The notes: a model not told the origin generated them from the letters alone. Shown: positions 8,266 to 18,186, counted from the stretch's first letter. The stretch: DNA of 36,770 nt from Bacteroidota bacterium (GCA_019638695.1 JAHBTG010000022.1:1-36770); one strand, 5' to 3'. Made by a program: numbers and translations.

Positions 8266-9552
8266 ATGAAACAAGGGCTGTCCTCACTCGTGCGCCAGGC
8301 GTGGTTTAGGCCTGTCATGCTTCTGCTGGGGGTTGTCCTGCTGGTTGCTTTCCAGGGCAAGAATATCCTGTGGTTTGGTCCTTATGGAGGCGGGCCCGTG
8401 TTTCTGCTGCTGTCCCTGGGGTTGGGCTGGGCGCTGTACCGTTGGTGGCCGCAGGAGGCGCCTGTTTCAACCCGTGCGGGCATACATCCCCTGTTGTGGG
8501 GAGTATTGGGGTTGGGATTGCTCGCCTGTGCGGTCAAGACCCATCTCATTGCACAGGCATTTCCGCTGGACCCTTATTCCGGGGATATCATCCCCACACT
8601 CAAGATCTATACCGGTCGTTTCTTGCAGGGCGACCGGGTATACAGCCCCATTGCCATTGGCAAGCATGTGTACGAGGCCGGTTACCCGCCGCTCATGTGG
8701 CTCCCTTTTGTCCCGGCTGAGTGGCTGGGGCTGGATTACCGGTTGATGGCCCTGCTGGTATTTGCCCTGGGGCTGGGGGTGGTACAATACCGGGTAATCT
8801 GGCGCAGCCAGTTGCCACTCAGGTTACAACTGACGCTCACGTTCGTTCCGTGGGTGCTCTATTATATTTTTCTGGAGGTAGCCACGGCGGATGTAGGCTA
8901 TAGTATAGAACCTATGAGCTATGGGTTTCATCTCCTGTTCTTTGCCTTTTGCTGGCATCGCAAACCCGGCGTGAAGGCGGCTGTGGTCATCCTGCTCTTG
9001 CTCAGCCGTTATATGCTGGTACTGTGGGTGCCGCTGTATGCCCTTATCGTCGTGCGATACTGGGGCTGGCGTCACGCCGCACAGGTACTGGGCTGGGCAC
9101 TGGCGCTGGGCTTACTTTTCCTGGCCCTCTTTATGTGGCATGACCCTGCCGTGCTGCTGCGCAGCCAGCAGTCCTATGTGCAGTCTGCACTGGATGAGTG
9201 GGCTCCCGACCGCATATGGGATGCTTCGGGCCTGCCCTATCATATAGGGCGCGGGCGCGGCCTGGCGGTATATGCTTATCGCTGGGGGGGGGGAGACCTG
9301 TTACAGCGGGTGGAACTGATGCGCATGTTACAACTTGGCCTGCTCCTGGCGGTGATAGTGAGCTTTGGTATCATGGCGCTACGTGTGCCCCGGCAACGGT
9401 TACATGCGTTACTGGTGGCCTCGGCAGTCGTGTATCTGGCGGTCTTCCTGGACTTTCTGCAAGTGCCTTACGGGTATTTGCATGGCAATCTTACCTGGTG
9501 GGGACTTGCGGCCTACTTGGTCGTATTAAGCCGGAAACGGCCTAATGCGTAG
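8266..9552 (+). CDS. GT-C type membrane glycosyltransferase (DUF2029/GT87-like)
   Basis: 428 residues with about ten hydrophobic helices, so an inner-membrane protein. The first periplasmic loop holds [20 protein letters not shown] followed by GDRVYSP and [13 protein letters not shown]. This pattern, an acidic residue, a 'G.xvYsp' turn and 'YPPl', is shared by polyprenyl-phosphate-sugar-dependent GT-C enzymes of the DUF2029/GT87 group, which transfer mannose or similar sugars to lipids or glycans. The exact substrate cannot be read. It starts 16 nt after the dnaK terminator and has no clear promoter of its own. A G10 homopolymer at 9284-9293 sits inside the frame (WGGGD, residues about 339-343) and could cause slippage. 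Confidence 0.65.
   Translation: MKQGLSSLVRQAWFRPVMLLLGVVLLVAFQGKNILWFGPYGGGPVFLLLSLGLGWALYRWWPQEAPVSTRAGIHPLLWGVLGLGLLACAVKTHLIAQAFPLDPYSGDIIPTLKIYTGRFLQGDRVYSPIAIGKHVYEAGYPPLMWLPFVPAEWLGLDYRLMALLVFALGLGVVQYRVIWRSQLPLRLQLTLTFVPWVLYYIFLEVATADVGYSIEPMSYGFHLLFFAFCWHRKPGVKAAVVILLLLSRYMLVLWVPLYALIVVRYWGWRHAAQVLGWALALGLLFLALFMWHDPAVLLRSQQSYVQSALDEWAPDRIWDASGLPYHIGRGRGLAVYAYRWGGGDLLQRVELMRMLQLGLLLAVIVSFGIMALRVPRQRLHALLVASAVVYLAVFLDFLQVPYGYLHGNLTWWGLAAYLVVLSRKRPNA
9284..9293 (+). repeat. G10 homopolymer tract inside the glycosyltransferase gene
   Basis: Ten consecutive G residues in frame, encoding three glycines after Trp. It is the longest G or C run I found in the window. Others are G8 at 11377-11384 (ligA) and G8 at 14368-14375 (intergenic). 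Slippage of one base would remove about the last 85 residues. Confidence 0.9.
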
Positions 9553-9616
9553 AGGTAGTACCCAGGTATTTTGTGTACTGCTGCATTAGAGTAAATCATT
9601 TATTGAGAAACTGGCA

Positions 9617-9646
9617 CACTTATTGGTTACTGTTTATAAATAAGTG
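9617..9646. promoter_or_regulatory. Inverted repeat upstream of the LRR gene
   Basis: CACTTATT (9617-9624) and AATAAGTG (9639-9646) form a perfect 8-bp inverted repeat with a 14-nt spacer, in a markedly AT-rich 140-bp stretch. It could be an operator. A TATTTTG promoter-like word follows at about 9657-9663. Confidence 0.35.
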
Positions 9647-9694
9647 CATAATGTGCTATTTTGCAAATGTTGTTATCAATAAATTTTATCTAAT

Positions 9695-11011
9695 ATGAAA
9701 AAAATGTATTTTGTTTTATCCTTGCTATCGTTCTGTATCCCCTTTGCAACACGTGGACAGTACGTTGAAATTCCGGATGATAACTTCCGGGCCTGGCTGC
9801 AAACCAACCTTGAAGTATGTATGGGCACGGGTCCCGATGCCGGTAAATTGGACACTACCTGTACCACATTACTGGGGGCTACCCAGATAAGCATAACAGG
9901 CCAGGATATTGCAGACCTCTCCGGGATACGGTTCTTTAAGAACCTGCGGAATCTCTATTGCCAGAACAACCAACTGACTGCCCTCCCGGAGTTACCTGCG
10001 ACACTTCGCCAGCTTACTTGCCAGCAGAACCAGCTCACCAGCATATCGGAACTTCCACCCCGGCTTCGGTTATTTCAATGCTATAATAACAGCATTACCA
10101 GCCTGCCTTCCCTGCCCGATTCTATCTTTGATTTGCGCATTAATAACAACTCGCTGACCAGCTTGGTCAATCTGCCCGACAGTCTTACCCACTTTGAGGC
10201 ACAGAGCAACTCACTTTCCTCCCTTCCTGCCATCCCCGATCTGGTGGGGTATATAAACGTAGAAAATAACGCATTGACCAGCCTTTCTGCATTGCCTGCC
10301 ACGCTCAATACTCTGCAATGTAGCGGAAATGAGCTGGCCAGCTTGCCCGCTTTGCCATCTAGTCTTACTTATTTGTCTGCTTCACTAAACCAGTTGGTTA
10401 GCCTGCCTGTTTTACCAGAAGGCCTGACACACTTGTTAGTGGGATATAATGATATAACCGACCTTCCGGCAACCCTGCCTTCGGGCCTGGAATTATTAGA
10501 GGTGACTGATAACCAACTGACCAACCTACCTGCTTTGCCCAGTAGTTTACATACATTGTTATGCGCGAGCAATTCAGGGCTGCTCTGTTTACCTCTGTTG
10601 CCCGATGCACTTATCCAGATAAATACCAGTAACACAGGAATTACCTGCTTGCCCAATGCTCCTGTTAGCATGAGTAATGTTACCGGCGTAAGTGTAGTAT
10701 GTGATGGTGGCAACAATACAAATGGCTGCCTGGTGGCTCGTGGAATAGCCCGGTACCAAGTGGGAACATTAACCCTGTATCCCAACCCTGTATCGGAAAA
10801 TTCATTTACTGTGAGTACAAACCTGGTTCCGGGTCAAAACTATACGCTGAGTATTTGCAATGCCCAGGGCCAGGTGGTGTACCAGGAGGCTTTCATTTCA
10901 ACCACGGCAATGCATACCTGTGCCGGGTTGGCAAACCTGTCTGCGGGCTTGTATCATGTGCAGTTGGTAACCGGCCAGGAAGCCTGGGCCGGACGGCTGG
11001 TTAAGAACTGA
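9695..11011 (+). CDS. T9SS-exported leucine-rich repeat protein
   Basis: 438 residues. A signal peptide (MKKMYFVLSLLSFCIPFATRGQ) and a short N-terminal module (VEIPDDNFRAWLQTNLE, common in Bacteroidota LRR proteins) precede about 12 LRR units of roughly 20 residues at 90-320. The repeat reads LPALPxxLxxLxxxxNxLxS, the short LPX subtype known from YopM and IpaH effectors. The last 75 residues are a T9SS type A sorting domain starting at LTLYPNPVSENSFTV and ending LSAGLYHVQLVTGQEAWAGRLVKN. So the protein should be exported by T9SS and released or anchored at the surface, probably for binding. Base use is more AT-rich than the neighbours (many TTA, ATA and AAT codons), which hints at transfer or relaxed codon selection. 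Confidence 0.9.
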   Translation: MKKMYFVLSLLSFCIPFATRGQYVEIPDDNFRAWLQTNLEVCMGTGPDAGKLDTTCTTLLGATQISITGQDIADLSGIRFFKNLRNLYCQNNQLTALPELPATLRQLTCQQNQLTSISELPPRLRLFQCYNNSITSLPSLPDSIFDLRINNNSLTSLVNLPDSLTHFEAQSNSLSSLPAIPDLVGYINVENNALTSLSALPATLNTLQCSGNELASLPALPSSLTYLSASLNQLVSLPVLPEGLTHLLVGYNDITDLPATLPSGLELLEVTDNQLTNLPALPSSLHTLLCASNSGLLCLPLLPDALIQINTSNTGITCLPNAPVSMSNVTGVSVVCDGGNNTNGCLVARGIARYQVGTLTLYPNPVSENSFTVSTNLVPGQNYTLSICNAQGQVVYQEAFISTTAMHTCAGLANLSAGLYHVQLVTGQEAWAGRLVKN

Positions 11012-11025
11012 TTACCTGTACATTG

Positions 11026-11066
11026 CAAATCAAAAAAGCACCCTGCATGGGTGCTTTTTTGATTTG
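11026..11066. terminator. Strong bidirectional hairpin terminator after the LRR gene
   Basis: A perfect 18-bp stem, CAAATCAAAAAAGCACCC (11026-11043) and its complement (11049-11066), with loop TGCAT and internal A6/T6 tracts. Confidence 0.92.
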
Positions 11067-11169
11067 AGACAAATGGCAGGATGCACTAACTTTAGGGCTG
11101 GCAGCCATATCTTGGTACAACCCAAGCAGATATCATATAAACGCATCTGCAAGCAATCTTTGATACTGA

Positions 11170-13200
<2,031 letters not shown>

Positions 13201-13218
13201 TATCAAGCGGATTTCTGC

Positions 13219-13226
13219 TAACTTTG
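13219..13226 (+). promoter_or_regulatory. -7 promoter element TAACTTTG
   Basis: An exact TAnnTTTG match 19 nt after the ligA stop and 42 nt before the next ATG. It separates ligA from the following two-gene unit. Confidence 0.5.
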
Positions 13227-13268
13227 TATCACTTCCTTTACCTCGCAAAGTATACTGAATCCCGTACT

Positions 13269-13592
13269 ATGGCTATAGAATTTGAAAAGCGCGTCACTAA
13301 AGATGAGTTGACAAACAAGTGTATCCTTCTGACCGATGACTCCGGCAAGGATTATACCGGGGATATTGTCAAAGGACAGACCATTGATTTTGAGAGTGGA
13401 GACAAGCTCTTTCATGCCGAGGTGCATGAGTTCTTCATCGGAAGCAGCTTTCGTAAAGGCCTGATGACCCCCGTGGCGGCAGACGGCACCAATAACTTCT
13501 TCTTTGAGAAAAGCCTGACGCAGGGTAAGCGCCTGCGCGTGAAGTTTGATGGAAGCAGGCTGAGCCTGGAGCCTTTCCTCGTCACTAAATAA
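13269..13592 (+). CDS. Conserved-looking small protein of unknown function
   Basis: 107 residues from ATG 13269 ([14 protein letters not shown]). I do not recognise a family. It is soluble, with no signal peptide or membrane segment and an alternating beta-rich composition ([26 protein letters not shown], seen as two strands around the GD turn). Aromatic and charged residues are spread evenly, as in a small beta-barrel or sandwich. The stop is only 11 nt before the CoA-transferase subunit A gene, so the two are probably co-transcribed from the TAACTTTG element at 13219. Any functional link to CoA transfer is inference. Confidence 0.7.
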   Translation: MAIEFEKRVTKDELTNKCILLTDDSGKDYTGDIVKGQTIDFESGDKLFHAEVHEFFIGSSFRKGLMTPVAADGTNNFFFEKSLTQGKRLRVKFDGSRLSLEPFLVTK

Positions 13593-13603
13593 ACCGCTGC
13601 CGT

Positions 13604-14302
13604 ATGTGGGACAAAACCGTGAGCGGCGCAGATGCCGCCGTGCAGGATATCTTTGACGGAGCTGTGCTTATGCTGGGAGGCTTTGGCCTATGCGGCATTC
13701 CGGAGAACTGTATTGCTGCCCTGTTGCGCAAGGGCGTCAGGGATCTCACCTGTATCAGCAACAATGCCGGTGTGGATGACTTTGGCATAGGGCTTATGCT
13801 ACAGACCCGCCAGGTGCGCAAGATGATAGCCAGTTATGTGGGAGAGAACGCCGAGTTTGAGCGCCAGTTATTGACCGGGGAGCTGGAAGTGGATCTTATT
13901 CCGCAGGGTACCCTGGCAGAGCGTATCCGGGCCGGAGGGGCAGGTATTCCCGCTTTCTTTACCCCTGCCGGTTATGGCACGGAAGTGGCCGCGGGCAAGG
14001 AGACCCGCCAGTTTGGCGATAAGATGTACGTCATGGAACTGGGCCTCACTGCAGATTTTGCTATTGTGAAAGCCTGGAAGGGCGATACTGCCGGTAATCT
14101 TATCTATCGCCATACTTCCCGCAACTTTAACCCCATGATGGCTGCTGCCGGCAAGATCACCATTGCAGAGGTAGAGGAACTGGTGCCTGCCGGTCAGCTG
14201 GACCCTAACCAGATCCATACGCCCGGCGTCTATGTGCAGCGTATCTTCCAGGGCACTGCCTATGAGAAGCGCATAGAGCAGCGGACTGTGCAGAAAGCCT
14301 GA
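13604..14302 (+). CDS. scoA: 3-oxoacid (succinyl-CoA) CoA-transferase subunit A
   Basis: 232 residues. Family I CoA-transferase alpha subunit: the glycine-rich [10 protein letters not shown] (about 26-35), [12 protein letters not shown] and [13 protein letters not shown] match ScoA/AtoD. The enzyme moves CoA between succinyl-CoA and acetoacetate in ketone-body or short-chain acid use, and acts in the cytoplasm. The catalytic Glu lies in subunit B, which normally is encoded next to A. Here the next element is a terminator and then the convergent sodA, so the B gene must be elsewhere. Length is normal for subunit A and nothing looks truncated. Confidence 0.92.
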   Translation: MWDKTVSGADAAVQDIFDGAVLMLGGFGLCGIPENCIAALLRKGVRDLTCISNNAGVDDFGIGLMLQTRQVRKMIASYVGENAEFERQLLTGELEVDLIPQGTLAERIRAGGAGIPAFFTPAGYGTEVAAGKETRQFGDKMYVMELGLTADFAIVKAWKGDTAGNLIYRHTSRNFNPMMAAAGKITIAEVEELVPAGQLDPNQIHTPGVYVQRIFQGTAYEKRIEQRTVQKA

Positions 14303-14333
14303 TTGGGCTGGGAACAGCGCAGATATCTAAAAG

Positions 14334-14357
14334 AAAACCCGGCCTAGGCCGGGTTTT
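14334..14357. terminator. Bidirectional terminator between scoA and sodA
   Basis: A perfect 24-nt palindrome centred on CCTAGG, with A4 and T4 arms and extra T residues on the plus side. It serves both convergent genes. A G8 run follows at 14368-14375. Confidence 0.9.
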
Positions 14358-14383
14358 TTGTTGTTAAGGGGGGGGAGACGGGC

Positions 14384-15004
14384 CTACTTTAACAGGCTGC
14401 CTACATATTGCCAGTTGACGACATTCCAGAAGGCGGAAATATAGTCGGGGCGGCGGTTCTGGTGCTTCAGGTAATAGGCGTGTTCCCACACATCCAGTCC
14501 CAGGATGGGGGTGCCGCGGTCTGCTATGGTGGGCAGGTTCATCAGGGGGTTCTCCTGGTTGGCGGTTTTGGTCACCTTGAGCTTACCGTCTGCCGTGCGG
14601 ATGACCCATGCCCAGCCGGAGCCGAATACCGTAGCGGCGGCATCGGAGAACTGCTCCTTGAGCTTGTCCAGGCTGCCAAAGCTGGCGTCTATGGCGCTTT
14701 TGACATGGTCGGGGATCTGCTTTTGCGCATCGTTGGGGGTCATCCATTTCCAGAACTCCGTGTGGTTCCAGGCGCCTCCGCCGTTGTTGCGCACTGCGGG
14801 CAGCAAGTCGGCAGACAGCTTGTCCATACCGGCAAAAAGCTGCTCCAGCTTCAGGCTATCTTCGTTCTTGCCTTGTACGGCAGCGTTAAACTTGTCTACA
14901 TAGGCTTTGTGGTGCTTGCTATAGTGCAGTTCCATAGTGGCTGCATCGATATGTGGCTCCAGTGCATTAAATGCATAGCCAAGTTCGGGTTGGGTATAGC
15001 TCAT
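14384..15004 (-). CDS. sodA: Superoxide dismutase, Mn type
   Basis: 206 residues from ATG 15002-15004. Metal ligands are His27 (LHYSKHH), His81 (GGGAWNHTEFW), Asp171 and His175 (LDVWEHAYY). Gln150 in TANQENPL, combined with Gly at position 77, is the MnSOD pattern, whereas FeSOD carries the active-site Gln in the N-terminal half. There is no signal peptide, so it is cytoplasmic. It removes superoxide. It lies downstream of a SiaC-family gene on the same strand (87-nt gap) and ends at a shared palindromic terminator. Cambialistic use of Fe cannot be excluded. Confidence 0.96.
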   Translation of the reverse strand: MSYTQPELGYAFNALEPHIDAATMELHYSKHHKAYVDKFNAAVQGKNEDSLKLEQLFAGMDKLSADLLPAVRNNGGGAWNHTEFWKWMTPNDAQKQIPDHVKSAIDASFGSLDKLKEQFSDAAATVFGSGWAWVIRTADGKLKVTKTANQENPLMNLPTIADRGTPILGLDVWEHAYYLKHQNRRPDYISAFWNVVNWQYVGSLLK

Positions 15005-15091
15005 ATTTGAGTATTAAAATGGAAATATGCTGGTAGATTAATAGATGAAGGCATCTCTTTAGTTCCCCGGTAGTGGGTTTTGCGTGTATTA

Positions 15092-15469
15092 TCAGGCTTC
15101 TTCAATGATCTCAAAGGGCACCTTGATGAGCCTGGAGTAGTCCTCACCGGCTTCCTGCATGTCATCATCATCCTGCTCGTAGTGCCATAGTACCGTAACT
15201 ATCTTCTTGTCCTGGTGTAACTTTTCCAGGCGGCGGAAAAGGTCCAGGATACATTTGGAACTACTGGTATTGAAGTACTCCAGGCGCATCTCCAGCTTCA
15301 GCTCCTTATCCATCTGGGGTGCTTCGTTTTCTACCCACGCATACACGCGCTTGTAGAAACCGGCAGAATCTTCAGGGATGCTGCGTCCCTGGATGACGTA
15401 GATGTCTTTGCTGGGATCCAGTACTACCTTGGGTGTCTTATCGGTAGGCTCAATGATCAGGTGTTTCAT
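15092..15469 (-). CDS. SiaC-family regulatory phosphoprotein (DUF1987), canonical copy
   Basis: 125 residues. Matches the SiaC/DUF1987 family along its length: PTDKTPKVVLDP, IQGRSIPEDSAGFYKRVYAW, the hallmark LEYFNTSSSKCILDLF (Thr68 lies where Pseudomonas SiaC is phosphorylated, as I recall) and the acidic WHYEQDDDDMQEAGEDY. In Pseudomonas the SiaABCD pathway uses SiaC phosphorylation, by kinase SiaB and phosphatase SiaA, to control a diguanylate cyclase. I see no siaA, siaB or siaD nearby, so its partner is unknown. It is soluble and cytoplasmic. A divergent SiaC paralogue is at 34947-35351. Confidence 0.88.
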   Translation of the reverse strand: MKHLIIEPTDKTPKVVLDPSKDIYVIQGRSIPEDSAGFYKRVYAWVENEAPQMDKELKLEMRLEYFNTSSSKCILDLFRRLEKLHQDKKIVTVLWHYEQDDDDMQEAGEDYSRLIKVPFEIIEEA

Positions 15470-15550
15470 AGGGTTAGTCTTTAAGATGCGTATGATGCGC
15501 CAAAATACTGAATTTTAGAAATGTGCCATGTGCCTTGCGGATTAATTTAC

Positions 15551-15650
15551 ATAATGCCCGGAGGCGGCTGGCCCCCGGGCCAATGGTTCCGCCGTGTATT
15601 TTACATAAAATGGCAGTTATCTGCCTGATTTTAGGCGCCATGATAGGCAG
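15551..15650. other. Intergenic region with several strong stem-loops
   Basis: This 293-bp gap between divergent genes holds nested hairpins. Outer arms GGCGG (15563-15567) and CCGCC (15589-15593) enclose TGGCCC (15569-15574) and GGGCCA (15577-15582). A second hairpin is GGCAG-TTAT-CTGCC (15612-15625), whose CTGCC arm can instead pair with GGCAG at 15646-15650. No protein gene fits here. It could be an operator region, a small RNA or structured leader, or a decayed repeat. Confidence 0.35.
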
Positions 15651-15704
15651 TAGTGCGTATTAATTAGCTGATTGTAAACGAATTGCCCTGTTTGTAATTC
15701 TCTC

Positions 15705-15734
15705 TTGCATACACAGTTCTAATACCTATATTTG
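15705..15734 (+). promoter_or_regulatory. Complete Bacteroidota-type promoter of the DUF2795 gene
   Basis: TTG at 15705-15707, exactly 19 nt of spacer, then TATATTTG at 15727-15734. This is the textbook -33/-7 arrangement and the best promoter in the window. The 5' leader would be about 20 nt. Confidence 0.82.
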
Positions 15735-15761
15735 CCCAAAATTTACCGAAGGGTATAAACT

Positions 15762-15983
15762 ATGTACTGGACACTTGAACTTGCCTCTCATCTGGAAGAT
15801 GCTCCCTGGCCCGCTACCCGCGACGAGCTGATCGATTATGCCATTCGTACGGGAGCGCCTATGGAAGTGGTGGAGAACCTGCAGGACTTGCCTGAGGATG
15901 ATACACCTTATGAGAACATTGAAGAGATCTGGCCAGATTATCCTACCAAGGAAGACTTCCTCTTTAACGAGGACGAATACTAG
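15762..15983 (+). CDS. DUF2795 family protein
   Basis: 73 residues. MYWTLELASHLEDAPWPATRDELIDYAIRTG continues into an acidic tail (cut here: IEEIWPDYPTKEDFLFNEDEY is its end). The family is nearly invariant in Bacteroidota and its function is unknown. It is small, acidic and soluble. It has its own consensus promoter. No operon partner: the next gene is convergent. Confidence 0.88.
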   Translation: MYWTLELASHLEDAPWPATRDELIDYAIRTGAPMEVVENLQDLPEDDTPYENIEEIWPDYPTKEDFLFNEDEY

Positions 15984-16109
15984 GCCGTTTTATAAGAAGG
16001 CCGGTGCAGCCGTAATCCCCTGTTTGCCGGCGCAAACAACATTCTCGTCAGGCTGCTCTTTCATACCGTATCCTCTCTTTAGATGTCTTGCTGCGATGTT
16101 TCCGCAGGC

Positions 16110-17564
16110 TTAATCTACCCTTAACGTATTCAGGGGATTATCCTGGCGGGGGCTTGTCACATTGTAGTTGGGCGCAAAATTCTGGTTGGTGCGGATGATG
16201 TTCTGCCGCCAGTTGTCATTGGAAATCTCGCCGTTCAGGTTGCTGTGGATCATGCGGTAATTATTACCGCTCAGGTCCATATCTGCAAAGACGAACATCA
16301 CCCCCCGCTGATTCCTCAGGCTGTTGTAGTTCCAGATCTCGTGGGCATACTGCCCGGCTTCCACGGCCACATATTGCACGTCGTCAGGCGGACCGTGCTC
16401 CAGGAGTATACGGCCCCTGTCGGTGGTCCAGCCCGGTTTTTTCCCTGCCCTGTAATGCTGGTTGGCATATGTCAGGCGCTTAAGGTAGTTGATAGCTTCG
16501 GTCTGGGGGTCGGTATTGTTTTGGAGCGCCCGTTTTTGCCAGAAGCTCACGAAGTAGTTCTTCTTCTGGGCAAAGGTCTTCAGAGAGCGGGTAAATTCTA
16601 CCTCCAGCTTATTGGAGATGGGGGCTAGTTGGGGCAGCAGTTCGTCCAGTTCCGCGGCAGAGTAGCCGTAGAGCTGGTTATAAGCATCTTCGGCCTGTGC
16701 GCTTTCCTGGGCCAGCAGGGGCCGCTGCACCACAAAGTGTTTGAATTGCCGGATGTGTTCGGAGCCGTCATGTGTTCGAATGACCACATGCAGGGTGTAA
16801 TTACCCTCTTTGAGAGCGGCCAGCGGTATACTGCCGGATATGGGGTGGTGCCGGGAAGGCGCCACTGATTTGATCCTCCGGTGATAATCGGGCAGGGGAG
16901 TAGGGCTCCCTTCTTTGCTGATAAAGTAATCTACGAAGTAGTATTTACCCAGGACGCTCTCGGTATTATATACTTCGGTGAGGAACCGCAGGGTGTCTTC
17001 CGGGCTCAGCAGCCCTCCGTTGGCCAGGGGATACCAGTGTAGTCCGTATTTGGCAAAAGGACTTTTGCTGTCTTGGGGAGCCGTCTCCAGGCTGTGGATC
17101 AGTGTGATATCTGCCATGGAGAGCAAGCTGTCAGACGGCTGGCGGATATAGAAGAAAGACCGCTGGACCAGCCACTCTGCCCGCGTCTTCCAGTGGTCTT
17201 GTGCCCGCAGGACGATCCCGTAGTTACCGGCCACCAGGGGCTTGCGTATTTGCAGCCGCAAAAGACCGGGTATTTCCAGCGTGTCTTTGACTCCCTCGCT
17301 ATACACCACTTGTTTCTCGTGGAACAGGTGTCCGCTATCAGGCAGGGAGATCACGGTCATGTCCAGTTCCACCGCACACTGCCATCCTTTTGCGCCCTGC
17401 TTGCGTTGCAACCCGGCGGTTTCTATTCCTATGTATATCTCCACATAGGGCACAGGTGCTTCGTCCTGGCTCAGCATCCTGCTCACCTCCAGATTAAGGC
17501 GTTGCGCCGGCAGGAACTGTGGCAGCAGCAGAACCGTCAGCAGGGTGTATACCAGGAGTTTCAT
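16110..17564 (-). CDS. GWxTD domain-containing secreted protein
   Basis: 484 residues from ATG 17562-17564, with a clear signal peptide (MKLLVYTLLTVLLLPQFLPAQ). The N-terminal two thirds are beta-rich. The C-terminal third contains the defining motif GWTTDRGRI near residue 376, followed by HGPPDD, EIWNYNSL and GVMFVFADM, the usual GWxTD layout. Such proteins occur in Bacteroidota and some Acidobacteria, and their role is not established. It probably resides in the periplasm or is exported. A TATCTTTG element lies 5 nt before the ATG. It is divergent from the WbqC-like gene with only 58 bp between the two start codons. Confidence 0.85.
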   Translation of the reverse strand: MKLLVYTLLTVLLLPQFLPAQRLNLEVSRMLSQDEAPVPYVEIYIGIETAGLQRKQGAKGWQCAVELDMTVISLPDSGHLFHEKQVVYSEGVKDTLEIPGLLRLQIRKPLVAGNYGIVLRAQDHWKTRAEWLVQRSFFYIRQPSDSLLSMADITLIHSLETAPQDSKSPFAKYGLHWYPLANGGLLSPEDTLRFLTEVYNTESVLGKYYFVDYFISKEGSPTPLPDYHRRIKSVAPSRHHPISGSIPLAALKEGNYTLHVVIRTHDGSEHIRQFKHFVVQRPLLAQESAQAEDAYNQLYGYSAAELDELLPQLAPISNKLEVEFTRSLKTFAQKKNYFVSFWQKRALQNNTDPQTEAINYLKRLTYANQHYRAGKKPGWTTDRGRILLEHGPPDDVQYVAVEAGQYAHEIWNYNSLRNQRGVMFVFADMDLSGNNYRMIHSNLNGEISNDNWRQNIIRTNQNFAPNYNVTSPRQDNPLNTLRVD

Positions 17565-17569
17565 CTTGC

Positions 17570-17577
17570 CAAAGATA
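17570..17577 (-). promoter_or_regulatory. -7 promoter element TATCTTTG of the GWxTD gene
   Basis: An exact TAnnTTTG match on the minus strand, 5 nt before the start codon, suggesting a leaderless transcript. Confidence 0.6.
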
Positions 17578-17610
17578 ACGCCTGGCAGCGGTTTTTCGCC
17601 TGTAGCGGGC

Positions 17611-17618
17611 TACTTTTG
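17611..17618 (+). promoter_or_regulatory. -7 promoter element TACTTTTG of the WbqC-like gene
   Basis: An exact TAnnTTTG match 4 nt before ATG 17623. Its position sets the start of the WbqC-like protein. Confidence 0.62.
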
Positions 17619-17622
17619 TCCA

Positions 17623-18186
17623 ATGATAGTCCTGCCGGCAGCCTATATGCCCGATGCTTACTGGTTTGCCTGTGCCTTGCACCAGGGGGTGGCCTGCGTG
17701 GGGCTTTCTCATAAGTACCAGAAACAAACACCTCTTAGCCGCACTTGCATCAAAGGGGCCAATGGCGTGTTGCAACTGTGCGTACAGGTGACGCACGACA
17801 GCCGTCATCAGCCGGTTGCCCATGCTACCCTGTCCGTCCGGGAGCAATGGCATCGCCTGCACCAGCGCAGCCTGCAGAGCGCTTATGGCCGCACCGCATT
17901 CTACGAACATTATGGCCCTCCGCTCCTGGAACTGCTGGAGACCCCTCCCTTGCGTTTGGTGGATTATAACCTGTCCATCCTGCGTTTGCTGTGTAGCAGC
18001 CTGGGCATTCCCCTGCAGGTGGAGGAAGCCGCTGTGCCGCAACTGTCCTGGCCCCGGTTTGCCCTGAAATCCTATTATCAGCCTTTTGGCAGCTATGTGC
18101 CGGACCTTTCACTGGTGGATATGCTCATGAATGAGGGGCCTTCTGCCAGCGCTCTCCTGCGTCAGGCCAGCCCTTGTGGAGAATGA
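17623..18186 (+). CDS. WbqC-like family protein
   Basis: 187 residues from ATG 17623 (MIVLPAAYMPDAYWFACALH). The upstream in-frame Met at 17545 lies inside the divergent gene and is rejected. The N-terminal half fits the WbqC-like family: proline-tyrosine start, HKYQKQTPLSRTCIKGANGVLQLCVQV, and later FYEHYGPPLLELLE and PRFALKSYYQPF. Family members are linked to O-antigen or surface polysaccharide loci, and the chemistry is not settled. It is soluble. The gene stands alone: nuoH follows after 81 nt with its own -7 element. Confidence 0.85.
   Translation: MIVLPAAYMPDAYWFACALHQGVACVGLSHKYQKQTPLSRTCIKGANGVLQLCVQVTHDSRHQPVAHATLSVREQWHRLHQRSLQSAYGRTAFYEHYGPPLLELLETPPLRLVDYNLSILRLLCSSLGIPLQVEEAAVPQLSWPRFALKSYYQPFGSYVPDLSLVDMLMNEGPSASALLRQASPCGE

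Noticed and set aside
17545-17622. Earlier Met for the WbqC-like protein
   Set aside because: It would overlap the start of the divergent GWxTD gene and both promoter elements. The added residues do not fit the family.
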